Source: CAYSUS01 sp964434165
Lineage (GTDB): Bacteria; Planctomycetota; Planctomycetia; Pirellulales; Thermoguttaceae
NCBI GenBank assembly: GCA_964434165.1
Contig: CAYSUS010000011.1
Coordinates: 1-64,000 of the forward strand
DNA length: 64,000 nucleotides
Reading direction: 5' to 3'
Under the pieces are notes generated by a model. That model was not told the DNA's origin, did no database searches, and saw only the letters and a program-made list of their open reading frames with translations. Position numbers and translations under genes: made by a program. Shown here piece by piece: positions 1 to 7,655 of the stretch; the first letter of the stretch is position 1, and each line of letters opens with the position of its first letter.

Positions 1-2
1 TC

Positions 3-3000
3 CCGGGCGGCGCGGGCATCAAGATCGTTTCGGTCCCGCCCCCACCGCCCGCCGACTCCCCGGCCCGGAAGCGCGCCGCCCAGGTCGATTCGGTCATCGA
101 CGCGCAGATCCACCGCACCCGCCGCCAGGTGAAGGGCGTGGAGATCGCCGCGGGGCTGCTCACCCTGGCCGTGGGCTCGCTGAGCTTCTTGCTCGCCGCG
201 GCCCTCGTCGACCACTGGATGGTCACCGGGGGCCTGGGCTTCTGGGGGCGGTTCTTGCTGATGGCCCTGCTTGTGGGCGCCGCCGGGTGGTACTTCGCCT
301 TGCGGGTGGTGCCGCTGTTGGTCCACCGCATCAATCCCCTGTTCGCCGCCCAGACCATCGAGGCCACCCAGCCCTCGCTGAAGAACAGCGTCGTCAACTT
401 CCTGCTGCTTCGACGCGACCCCCGCGGGCTCAACGAGCTGGTCTATCGCGGCATGCAGCAGCGCGCAGCCGACGATCTGTCGCATGTCCACGTCGAGCTC
501 GTGGTGGACCGCCGCCACGCCATGCGGCTGGGCTACGTGCTGGCCGCCCTGGTGGCCGCGGTCTGCCTGTACCTGGTGCTTTCGCCCAAGGACCCGCTGG
601 TCTCGTTCCAGCGCGTGATCTGGCCCTGGGCCGACATCCCCGCGCCCACGCGCGTGGTGATCGACGACGTCGAGCCGGGCAACACGGCCGTCGCGCGCGG
701 CGACGTGGTCTCGGTCTCGGCCGACGTCCGCGGCCTGGCCGAGGGCGAGGAAGTGACGTTCTACTATTCCACGGCCGACGGGCAGCTCGTCAACCAGGCG
801 ATCCCCATGCAGCCGGTTGCCGGCGACGATCGCCGCTACGTCATCCCCCAGGACAGCCTCGTCGCCCGGGAGGACGTGGAGTATTACCTCACGGCGGGCG
901 ACTGCACCACGCGGCGGTTCGCGATCGACGTCCAGGTGGCCCCGGCCATCGCGGTGGAGAGGCTCGTCTATGACTACCCGGAATATACGGAGCTGCCCCG
1001 CGCGGAGATTGCCGGGCAGGGCGACATCCGCGCGATCCAGGGCACGCGCGTGACCGTCGAGGCCGCCACGAACCTCGACATCGGCCAGGCCGAGATCGAC
1101 CTCGGCTGCGACGGGCGCGGCAACGTGGACATGGAGGCCGACGGCCGCACCGCCACGGGCCAGTTCACGCTCCGCATGGACCGCGACGACCCCATGCAGC
1201 CGGCCTACGACAGCTATCTGCTGCGGTTCCGCGACACCGAGGGCCGCGAGAACCGGCGCCCCACGCGCTACCGCATCGAGGTCATCCCCGACCTGCCGCC
1301 CCGCGTCCAGATCGGCCTGGCCACGCAGGAAGAGACGCCCGAGGAGATCCAACTGCCGGTCAACGGGGCGGCCGCGTTCCGCGTCCGGGCCGAGGATCCC
1401 GACTTCGGGCTGCGCCGCGTGCGGTTCCACGCCGAGAAGCAGGGACGCACGCTGCCGATCAAGCCCCTTCTGGACCGCCCGCCGGGAAGTCCCGAGCCGC
1501 CGCACCGCGGGCCGATCGAGGGTGTGCTCCGCTTCGAGCCGGCGGTGCTGGGACTGGAGCCCGGCGACGTGGTGATCTACTCGGCCATGGCCGAGGACAA
1601 CAAGCAGCCTGCGCCCCACCGCGTGGAGACCGAGCGGCGGCGGATCATGATCGTCGAGCCGCAAGGCCGCCAGCCTGACTCCAACCCGGACCAGCAGGGC
1701 CAGGGCCCGGGACAGCCGGACGGGCAGCCAAAGCCCGACGGGCAGGCAAAGCCCGACGGGCAGGGCGATCCCCAGGCCAAGCCCGACGAGGGCCAGGACC
1801 CGAGCGCTGCGCCGCAACAGCCCAGCCCCGAGGAGCAGCCTCAGGAGAAACCCCCGCCGGGCGAAGCCAAGCCCAAGCCGGACGATGCCCAAGCGCAGGG
1901 CGAGCCCAAGCCGTCCGACGGCAGCCAAGGCGACCCGCAGGCCGATCCCAACCAGATGCAGCCTGGCGACTCCGGCCAGGGTCAGCCCGGGGCCGAGCCC
2001 AAGCCGGGCGAGGACCCCGCGGCCCAGCAGCAGCCCGGCTCCGATCCAGGCCAGAGCGAGCCGCAGGAACGCGTGAATCCCGAGAGCAACCCGGCCGAGG
2101 CGTTTGAGAGAATCCTCGAGGACCGCAAGCAGCAACAGCAGGACCGCGGCCAGCAGCAGCCCGAGCCGTCGCCCGACCAGCCGAAGGACAAGCCCCCGCC
2201 GGACGCCGGCGCCCAGCAAGACCCGAGCGGCGCCGGACAGGTCCAACCCAAGCCCGGCGCGAGCGGTGCGGAGCCCAACCCGGGCGAGGCCAAACCGCAG
2301 CCGGGCGAGCCGCAAGCCAAGCCCGACCAGCCCCAGCCGAAACCCGGCGAGCCGGGATCGGATCAGCCCGCTGGCGCCCAGCCAAAGCCCGAAGCGGGCA
2401 TGCAGCAGCCGGGCAACCGCGACACCCCGGGCGAGAAGACTCCCGGCAGCGAGACGCCCCAGCCGGGCGACGGGCAGGAGCCGTCCGGCGCGGCGGAGCA
2501 GGGATCCAAGCCCGGCGACCAGTCCATGCAGCGCATTGCGGACAACAACCCGGCGGGCGCCGGCGCCAAGCCGGATCAGCAGCCCAAGCCCAAACCGGAC
2601 GAGGGGGCCCAGTCCAAGGGCCCGGGCGCGCCGGACGAGAAACCCCAGCCGTCCGATCCGTCGCAAAACCCGGCCGGCGCGCAGAAGCCGGGCGGCGACA
2701 CGGAGCAGGCCCTCGGCGAGCCGGGGGCGGGCAAGCCCTCGCAGTCCGACCAGGGAAGTCCCTCGCCCCAGGAGGACAACCGCCACCGCGACAAGACGCC
2801 CGGCGACACCGGCCAGGGCGAACCGCCCAAGGATCAACAGGCCCAGTCGCCCAGCACCAGCCAGACGCAGTCCGACTCGCAGGGCGACACCTCGGGCGAC
2901 CGCTCGGGCGGCGGCGAGGACGGCGGCGGGCAGCGGGCCCCGAAGCAGGGCACCGGCGCGGCCGGCAGCCAGTCCGAGTCGGACCAGGGGGCCAATGCCG

Positions 3001-3710
3001 GCCAGACCAAGGGCGAGGGCGAGACCGGCACCAAGCCCGGCGAGCAGGTCGAATCGAAGGAGCCCACGGGCAACCCCGCGCGCAAGCAGGGAGGCCAAGG
3101 CAGCCAGTCGCGCCAGCAGCCCGGCGACGGGTCGGGGCAGAAACCCCAGTTGCAGGACCCGACGCCCGGCGAGGACGGCCGGCCGGCCGAGGGCAACGGC
3201 CCGGGCGGACAGCCGCAGGGCGAGACCGACCAGGCACCGAACGCCCACGGCGCGGGCAACCCGACCACCGGCGGGCAGCCCGGCCAGCAGCCCGACGTCC
3301 CCACCCCGCCCAGCACGCCGCTGGAGGCCGGCGACGATCCGAACCTCCAGTACGCCCGCAACGCCACGGACATGGCCCTGGAGCATCTCCGCGACCAGCT
3401 CGAGGAGGGCGACTCGCGCCTGTTGGAGAAGCTCCGCTGGACCCGCGAGGACGCCCAGGCGTTTCTGCGGCGGTGGGAGCAGCTCAAGCGCCAGGCCGCG
3501 GAGGGAGGCACGGGCGGCGAGGCCCGGCAGGAGCTCGACGACGCCCTGAAGAACCTGGGCCTGCGCCCCCGCGGCACGTCGCTCGAGGGCGGGCGTCTTG
3601 AGTCCGACACGCTCCGCGGCCTTCGCGAATCGCGCTCGATCGCCCCTCCGCCCCAGTGGGCCGAGCAGTTCCGCGCCTTCAAGATGGGCGTGCGCGGCGA
3701 CCGGGAGTAA
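3..3710 (+). CDS. DUF4175-like membrane protein with giant Pro/Gln/Lys/Asp-rich tail (5' partial)
   Basis: The reading frame is open to the left edge of the window, so the true start lies outside. A GTG at 129 is only an internal candidate, because upstream codons give a sensible charged helix (VDSVIDAQIHRTRRQVKG) leading into the first membrane segment. Counting from 129, two hydrophobic segments lie at about residues 5-28 and 37-60 and a third at about 137-155. A beta-rich extracytoplasmic part follows to about 500. A low-complexity stretch of about 540 residues, rich in P, G, Q, K, D and S with loose 'AKPDGQ'-type repeats, comes next, and the protein ends in a charged helical region of about 120 residues (LLEKLRWTREDAQAFLRRW). 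This architecture is familiar from planctomycete genes next to MoxR-ATPase/DUF58 operons (recalled, not checked). The function is unknown. The tail may span or bind the envelope (inference). Confidence 0.8.
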   Translation, partial: PGGAGIKIVSVPPPPPADSPARKRAAQVDSVIDAQIHRTRRQVKGVEIAAGLLTLAVGSLSFLLAAALVDHWMVTGGLGFWGRFLLMALLVGAAGWYFALRVVPLLVHRINPLFAAQTIEATQPSLKNSVVNFLLLRRDPRGLNELVYRGMQQRAADDLSHVHVELVVDRRHAMRLGYVLAALVAAVCLYLVLSPKDPLVSFQRVIWPWADIPAPTRVVIDDVEPGNTAVARGDVVSVSADVRGLAEGEEVTFYYSTADGQLVNQAIPMQPVAGDDRRYVIPQDSLVAREDVEYYLTAGDCTTRRFAIDVQVAPAIAVERLVYDYPEYTELPRAEIAGQGDIRAIQGTRVTVEAATNLDIGQAEIDLGCDGRGNVDMEADGRTATGQFTLRMDRDDPMQPAYDSYLLRFRDTEGRENRRPTRYRIEVIPDLPPRVQIGLATQEETPEEIQLPVNGAAAFRVRAEDPDFGLRRVRFHAEKQGRTLPIKPLLDRPPGSPEPPHRGPIEGVLRFEPAVLGLEPGDVVIYSAMAEDNKQPAPHRVETERRRIMIVEPQGRQPDSNPDQQGQGPGQPDGQPKPDGQAKPDGQGDPQAKPDEGQDPSAAPQQPSPEEQPQEKPPPGEAKPKPDDAQAQGEPKPSDGSQGDPQADPNQMQPGDSGQGQPGAEPKPGEDPAAQQQPGSDPGQSEPQERVNPESNPAEAFERILEDRKQQQQDRGQQQPEPSPDQPKDKPPPDAGAQQDPSGAGQVQPKPGASGAEPNPGEAKPQPGEPQAKPDQPQPKPGEPGSDQPAGAQPKPEAGMQQPGNRDTPGEKTPGSETPQPGDGQEPSGAAEQGSKPGDQSMQRIADNNPAGAGAKPDQQPKPKPDEGAQSKGPGAPDEKPQPSDPSQNPAGAQKPGGDTEQALGEPGAGKPSQSDQGSPSPQEDNRHRDKTPGDTGQGEPPKDQQAQSPSTSQTQSDSQGDTSGDRSGGGEDGGGQRAPKQGTGAAGSQSESDQGANAGQTKGEGETGTKPGEQVESKEPTGNPARKQGGQGSQSRQQPGDGSGQKPQLQDPTPGEDGRPAEGNGPGGQPQGETDQAPNAHGAGNPTTGGQPGQQPDVPTPPSTPLEAGDDPNLQYARNATDMALEHLRDQLEEGDSRLLEKLRWTREDAQAFLRRWEQLKRQAAEGGTGGEARQELDDALKNLGLRPRGTSLEGGRLESDTLRGLRESRSIAPPPQWAEQFRAFKMGVRGDRE

Positions 3711-4069
3711 GGGGTGCGAAGTTGCCAGTGGCCAGTGGCGAGTGAGGAGTGCAACGAGCACACAGCCACTTCGTCCTCCGCACTGAATTCGAGATAGCGC
3801 GGTGACCCTGCCTTCCCACCGCGTCCCTGCCTCCTGCCTCCCGATTCCTGACCCCAGCCACCTCTCGCGCCGCCTTCTCGCGATCTTGCCCGCTCTCTTC
3901 CGTCGTGTCGGCGGGACATTAGAATCCGGTTAGGGCTTAGGCCCCGCCACCGGAGAGCATTGCTCTGGCCCCTCGGGCGTGCTACGCTTATCGCCGCCGT
4001 CGCGGCCAGCGCTCGAGCCTCGCGAAGCACCTGACTCAATCCCCCAAGCACCGCTTTGGAGAATTGGCC
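3711..4069. other. Intergenic region with a tandem 7-mer
   Basis: No gene seen. Positions 3724-3751 hold four adjacent 7-base units (gccagtg, gccagtg, gcgagtg, aggagtg). A TAGAAT box at 3920-3925 resembles a -10 element, but no acceptable -35 sits 16-18 bases upstream. Confidence 0.5.
3724..3751 (+). repeat. Four-unit 7-bp tandem repeat
   Basis: Units gccagtg x2, gcgagtg and aggagtg are directly adjacent. They lie 14 bases after the stop codon of the preceding gene. No coding role is apparent. Confidence 0.6.
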
Positions 4070-4612
4070 ATGTTCCGTCGGAGCTCCGCCTTGCTGACGA
4101 TCCTCCTGTGCGCTCTGGCTTGCGCGGTCAGCGGCTGTGTGAATGCAAGCCGCGATGGCGACACGATGGTCTTCACGTTCGCCGCCTGGGTGCCGGGGCT
4201 TGTCTTCGTGGCGGGAGCGGTCGCCCTGGCCGCAGGCATCGCTCTTCGCAGCAAGGCCACCGGCTGGGCGTGGGTACTGATGATCGGAGGACCGCTCGCC
4301 AGCCTCGTGTTTGCCCCCGGTCTCTACTCCGACAAGGCGACGGTCGACAAGGAGCACTTCACGCTCCGCACGGGCTTCTGGTTCGCCCCCACGGTCCACG
4401 ACGTCTCGTTTTCGGAGCTGTCGCGGATCGAATTGACCGGGGAGTCGCGGATGACCCGTCGCGGAAGACGGACAAGCTACTACCTCTTATGCCATCGGAA
4501 GACGGGCGGCTCCGAGAAGGTCCCGGTCGGGGACCTGATGAAACAGGGAGCGGCCGCCGCGATCCTGGGCCAGGCCGAAGAACTGGGCATCTCCGTGATC
4601 GACGGATCGTGA
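4070..4612 (+). CDS. Lipoprotein with two membrane segments and PH-like C-terminal domain
   Basis: Start chosen at ATG 4070, with GGAG at 4058-4061 eight bases upstream; an in-frame TTG two codons earlier is less likely. The 180-residue product begins with a lipoprotein-type signal (LLCALACAVSGC) whose cysteine would be acylated, followed by two closely spaced hydrophobic segments. The C-terminal half (about 85-180) alternates strands and ends in a helix (MKQGAAAAILGQAEELG), the pattern of a bacterial PH-like domain. Its substrate or partner is unknown. It stands alone: the gene behind it is convergent. Domain assignment is by pattern only. Confidence 0.7.
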   Translation: MFRRSSALLTILLCALACAVSGCVNASRDGDTMVFTFAAWVPGLVFVAGAVALAAGIALRSKATGWAWVLMIGGPLASLVFAPGLYSDKATVDKEHFTLRTGFWFAPTVHDVSFSELSRIELTGESRMTRRGRRTSYYLLCHRKTGGSEKVPVGDLMKQGAAAAILGQAEELGISVIDGS

Positions 4613-4648
4613 GCCAACCCCGTCGCGCGGGACGGCGGTCGCCGCCTC

Positions 4649-6199
4649 CTACCGCAGTCCACCCCGCATCCGCCGGTGAGGGGCCAGCCCGAGAAGCACG
4701 AGGCTGCCCAGGGCGAGAAGCACCATCGCGCTCGGCTCGGGGATCACGAAGGCATCGCGCGTGAGCACGAAGCTGTCCGGGTCCAGGACACCCTGGGTGA
4801 CCGCCACGCCGTAGATCGTGCCCGCCCAGGCCTCCGTGCTGGAATGGGAGTTGTCGCCGATCCACAGATTGCCGCTGGCCGGGAAGTTGAACGCGGAGGG
4901 GGCGACGGAATCGGTCGCCACAAGGTCCCCGTCCACGTATAGGTGGAGCATCTCGTCGGCCAGGGAGTAGACCAGCGCCAGGTGGTGCGTTTCATCCCCG
5001 TTCCAAGGGTTGTCGGCGAATGCGTTGTCGCTTTGCGAGCCGGAGAGATTCACGGCCACGGTGTCGTTGTCGTCGCTGACGCCGAAGAAGAAGATGGAGC
5101 CTGCGCCCGAGCCGCCGCCCTGGCCCAGCGCCGGGGCCCAGGTGCTCGTGCCGGCGAACGTGGAGAGCATCTCCAGGGTGAACGACCGGTCGTCGAGCGA
5201 ACCGATGGGAAGCGGGGTCTGGACGCGGTTCTCGTCTCCCGAGACGTTCGGCACGGCGTCCTCGACGAAGTTCAGCCCGCCGCCGCTCACCCAGCCCTGG
5301 GCGCCGTTGACCGAGCCCGCCCCGGCCGTGGTGTCGGTGAAGTTGACCAGCTCGCCGTGGTTGCCGTTGCCGCTCAGGTCGGTGACCGTGGTGCCGCTGC
5401 CGTCGCCGAAGTCGTAGTGCAGAAGCGTCTGCGGCCCGGTGAGCACGAAGTCGCCGGGCGTGAGCCTCCGGTCGCTGATCGCCACGCCCGAGATCACGCC
5501 GTCCCACTGCTCGCCGCCGTCGTGTCCCGTGTTGCCGATGATGAAGTTGGAGGTCGCCGAGGAGAGCGCCCCGCGATTCTCGCCGCCGGCGTAGGCGCCA
5601 TCGATGTACAGGTCGAATCGGTTGGTGCCGTTGTACGTCAGCGCCACGTGATGCAGCGCGGGGTCGGACTGGTCGCCGGGCAGCGTCCATGGAATCGGGA
5701 CCGCGGGATTGCCGATTCCGCCGCCGTCGGGCGGGACGCGGACCTCGATGAAGGACAGGCTGTTGTTGATCCCAAGAAAGAAAGTCTCGCTTGCGTCAAA
5801 CCCCGGCCCCTGATCCGAGCCGATGGCTGGCGTCCAGTTCGAAGGTCCGTCGGCGCTGGCCGTCAGCTCGATCGTGAAGGCGCCGCCGTGGACCGCGCTC
5901 TGCGAGAGCGGAGTCTGGACGTAGCTCCGTACCCCGTCGTCCAGGAAGCTCAGGCCGCCGCCGGAGACCCAGCCCTCGCTGACGCCGAACGCCCCGGCTC
6001 CGGCCGTGGTGTTGCCGAAGTCCGTCAGCGTGCCGTGGTTGCCCTTGCTGCTCAGGTCGGTGACCGTGGTGCCGCTGCCGTCGCTGAAGTCGTAGTGCAG
6101 AAGCACTTCAGCCCGGCCCGCCCCCGCAGGCCCCAGCACCACCGCGGCGAATACCACCGCCCGCAGCTCCGACATCGCCTTGCCCGTCGCAGCCATCAT
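4649..6199 (-). CDS. PEP-CTERM exported protein with two tandem LamG-like domains
   Basis: Of two adjacent ATGs (6199 and 6196), either follows GGGAGAGG closely; 6199 is given. A Sec-type signal (AVVFAAVVLGPAGAGRA) is followed by two concanavalin/LamG-like repeats at about 31-258 and 259-485, each opening with 'LLHYDFxDGSGTTVTDLS'. The end is a PEP-CTERM sorting signal: PEP motif, hydrophobic helix, then an arginine-rich tail. Such proteins are exported, and the tail is recognised by an exosortase; none is encoded here. The two domains share near-identical DNA around 5371-5426 and 6050-6104, so the duplication is recent. The reading frame stays open upstream to 6718, but that part has no signal peptide and includes a relic of another PEP-CTERM tail. 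Confidence 0.88.
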   Translation of the reverse strand: MMAATGKAMSELRAVVFAAVVLGPAGAGRAEVLLHYDFSDGSGTTVTDLSSKGNHGTLTDFGNTTAGAGAFGVSEGWVSGGGLSFLDDGVRSYVQTPLSQSAVHGGAFTIELTASADGPSNWTPAIGSDQGPGFDASETFFLGINNSLSFIEVRVPPDGGGIGNPAVPIPWTLPGDQSDPALHHVALTYNGTNRFDLYIDGAYAGGENRGALSSATSNFIIGNTGHDGGEQWDGVISGVAISDRRLTPGDFVLTGPQTLLHYDFGDGSGTTVTDLSGNGNHGELVNFTDTTAGAGSVNGAQGWVSGGGLNFVEDAVPNVSGDENRVQTPLPIGSLDDRSFTLEMLSTFAGTSTWAPALGQGGGSGAGSIFFFGVSDDNDTVAVNLSGSQSDNAFADNPWNGDETHHLALVYSLADEMLHLYVDGDLVATDSVAPSAFNFPASGNLWIGDNSHSSTEAWAGTIYGVAVTQGVLDPDSFVLTRDAFVIPEPSAMVLLALGSLVLLGLAPHRRMRGGLR

Positions 6200-6414
6200 G
6201 CCCTCTCCCAAGTGGAAAGCGTCGTGGCCGAACGCTCCCGCCGTGACACCCGGCAAGGACGCCCAGGCCCGCAGCGCCACCGATGATACTCCGAACTCCC
6301 TCCATGTCCAGAGGTCGGGCCGTGCGCGAACCCCGCGCAAGAGGGGCACGCTGTTGCGGGGGGCCCGACCCGTGCGGGCGCGCGACAGGCGGAAGGGGCG
6401 CGGCCTGGCCGCGC

Positions 6415-6504
6415 GCTCACGGCCCCGCAGCCCGTGGACGATCGCCAGGAGCGGCAGTCCGTTCAGGGCGAGAAGCACCATCGCGCTCGGCTCGGGGAAC
6501 GCTC
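6415..6504 (-). pseudogene. Relic of a second PEP-CTERM tail
   Basis: In minus-strand translation this reads 'FPEPSAMVLLALNGLPLLAI' then an RGRE-type basic tail, a complete sorting motif with no gene body in front. Bases 6464-6498 are identical over 35 bp to 4709-4743, the corresponding part of the neighbouring LamG gene. It is most simply the 3' end of a deleted or eroded paralogue lying directly upstream. Confidence 0.65.
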
Positions 6505-6593
6505 GAAGGCGGAGACGCTCGGTTGGTCCGACCCAGGCATGCTGGGCCCCGTGCTGGGCCACTCCGACCCCCGCCCCAACTCCCTTCACCCGG

Positions 6594-7418
6594 TCACCCC
6601 GCCAGCTTCGCCAGGCACTGCTGCATGTACTCCAGGCTCTCGCGGGCCAGGCGCTCGACGCCAGGGGTGTAGTCGAAGACCTCGACCGAGACCCAGCCGC
6701 GGTAGTCGACCTCACCAAGGGCCTCGAAGACTGGAACGAAGTCCAGATCGCCGAAGCCCGGCCCTTGCAGGTTCGGGTCGTTGGCGTGGAAGTGGGCCAT
6801 CATCGCGTGATGGCGGTGGATCAGGTCGGGGATCGGCGTCGCCTCGGAGGCCATGGCCTTGCAGTCCAAATGCAGTCGCACCTGAGACGAGCCGATCCGC
6901 TCGGCGAGGGCCACGGCCTCGGCCGCGGTCTGCATGAAGTCGGTCTCCGCGGGAGCCAGCGGCTCCAGGGCAAGCGTCACATCGTTGTCCTCCAGCACGG
7001 GCACGACCTCGCGGAACACCTCGGCGGCGTAGTCCATGCCCTGCTCCGGCGTCACGCCCTCCGGCAGGTTGCGCTGCGGAGGCGAGCCGAAGACCATCAC
7101 TCGGCCGCCCAGGTCGGCGCAGCATCGGGAGAGGTGGCCCAGGTAGCGCGCGGTCTTGCGGCGGACCTCCTCGTCGGGGCTGGTCAGATGAAAGCCCTCG
7201 GTCTTGGCCAGCAGCCAGTGCAGCCCCACGACCTCCAGCCCGGCCTCCTCGGCCCGGCGCCGGACCTCGGCCCGCTTCTCCGGCGAGATGTCGGTAACGT
7301 ACTGGGCGATCGTGAACGGGGCGATCTCGATGCCCGTGTACCCGCACTCGGCCGCGAACCGAAAGCCCCTGTCCAAGGGCCACTCCTGGAACGTCTCGTT
7401 GCAGATGGCGAATTTCAT
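6594..7418 (-). CDS. Sugar phosphate isomerase/epimerase family protein (xylose-isomerase-like TIM barrel)
   Basis: 274 residues, the usual length. The opening 'MKFAICNETFQEWP' and the spacing of acidic and histidine residues fit the AP-endonuclease-2/xylose-isomerase-like TIM barrel. Likely divalent-metal ligands are E in 'LALEPL', D in 'LHLDCKAM', H in 'FHANDP' and E in 'VSVEVFDY'. Relatives interconvert keto/aldo sugars or hydroxypyruvate; the substrate cannot be read from sequence. ATG 7418 begins the conserved first strand; no clear Shine-Dalgarno is seen. The intervening relic DNA separates it from the LamG gene, so no operon link is evident. Cytoplasmic, since there is no signal peptide. 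Confidence 0.85.
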   Translation of the reverse strand: MKFAICNETFQEWPLDRGFRFAAECGYTGIEIAPFTIAQYVTDISPEKRAEVRRRAEEAGLEVVGLHWLLAKTEGFHLTSPDEEVRRKTARYLGHLSRCCADLGGRVMVFGSPPQRNLPEGVTPEQGMDYAAEVFREVVPVLEDNDVTLALEPLAPAETDFMQTAAEAVALAERIGSSQVRLHLDCKAMASEATPIPDLIHRHHAMMAHFHANDPNLQGPGFGDLDFVPVFEALGEVDYRGWVSVEVFDYTPGVERLARESLEYMQQCLAKLAG

Positions 7419-7553
7419 GGGAGGAGATCGGGAATCGGGGATCGGGGGCCGGAAGTCGGAGGATCATCGTAGCAGGATCATCCAGGCTGGCAAGCGCCGC
7501 GCCGCGGGGCGGGGACTCAGATTGCCTGTCCAGGCCAGACCCCCCAGCCTCAG

Positions 7554-7583
7554 TTGTCCGCCGGTAGGCCGTTGCTCTAGAAT
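7554..7583 (+). promoter_or_regulatory. Candidate sigma-70 promoter for the GT39 gene
   Basis: TTGTCC (7554-7559), 18-base spacer, TAGAAT (7578-7583; five of six to consensus). It would place the hairpin at 7601-7633 inside the 5' leader of the glycosyltransferase gene that starts at 7656. Confidence 0.4.
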
Positions 7584-7600
7584 CCCTGCCCTAGTACAGC

Positions 7601-7633
7601 AGACTTCCGAAGTCCTCTCGACTTCGGAAGTCT
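7601..7633. repeat. 13-5-13 hairpin repeat, copy 1
   Basis: Arm gacttccgaagtc (7602-7614), loop ctctc, arm gacttcggaagtc (7620-7632). The stem is perfect and extends one A-T pair outward. Each arm is itself almost palindromic. One of six copies of the same design. Here it lies between divergent genes, just before the aaggagg ribosome site at 7644. Confidence 0.85.
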
Positions 7634-7655
7634 CGGGCCTGGCAAGGAGGCCGAC

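Noticed and set aside
1645..3237. 530-codon minus-strand frame opposite the Pro/Gln-rich tail
   Set aside because: Arg/Pro/Ala-only composition is a mirror of the repeats; the plus strand frame is continuous with a membrane domain.
1720..3300. Regular spacing of short repeats suggestive of a CRISPR or minisatellite
   Set aside because: The units are coding (PKPDGQ-type peptide repeats), variable in length and in frame; no conserved repeat-spacer structure. No CRISPR array or cas gene was seen anywhere in the window.
2834..4399. 521-codon minus-strand frame spanning two plus-strand genes
   Set aside because: No motif, crosses intergenic DNA and both coding genes; artefact of composition.
6200..6718. 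N-terminal extension of the LamG protein
   Set aside because: It lacks a signal peptide, covers a relic PEP-CTERM tail, and runs antisense into the isomerase gene.
7601..7633. 13-5-13 hairpins read as ordinary rho-independent terminators
   Set aside because: None is followed by a T-run on either strand, and copy 1 lies upstream of a gene, in its probable leader.
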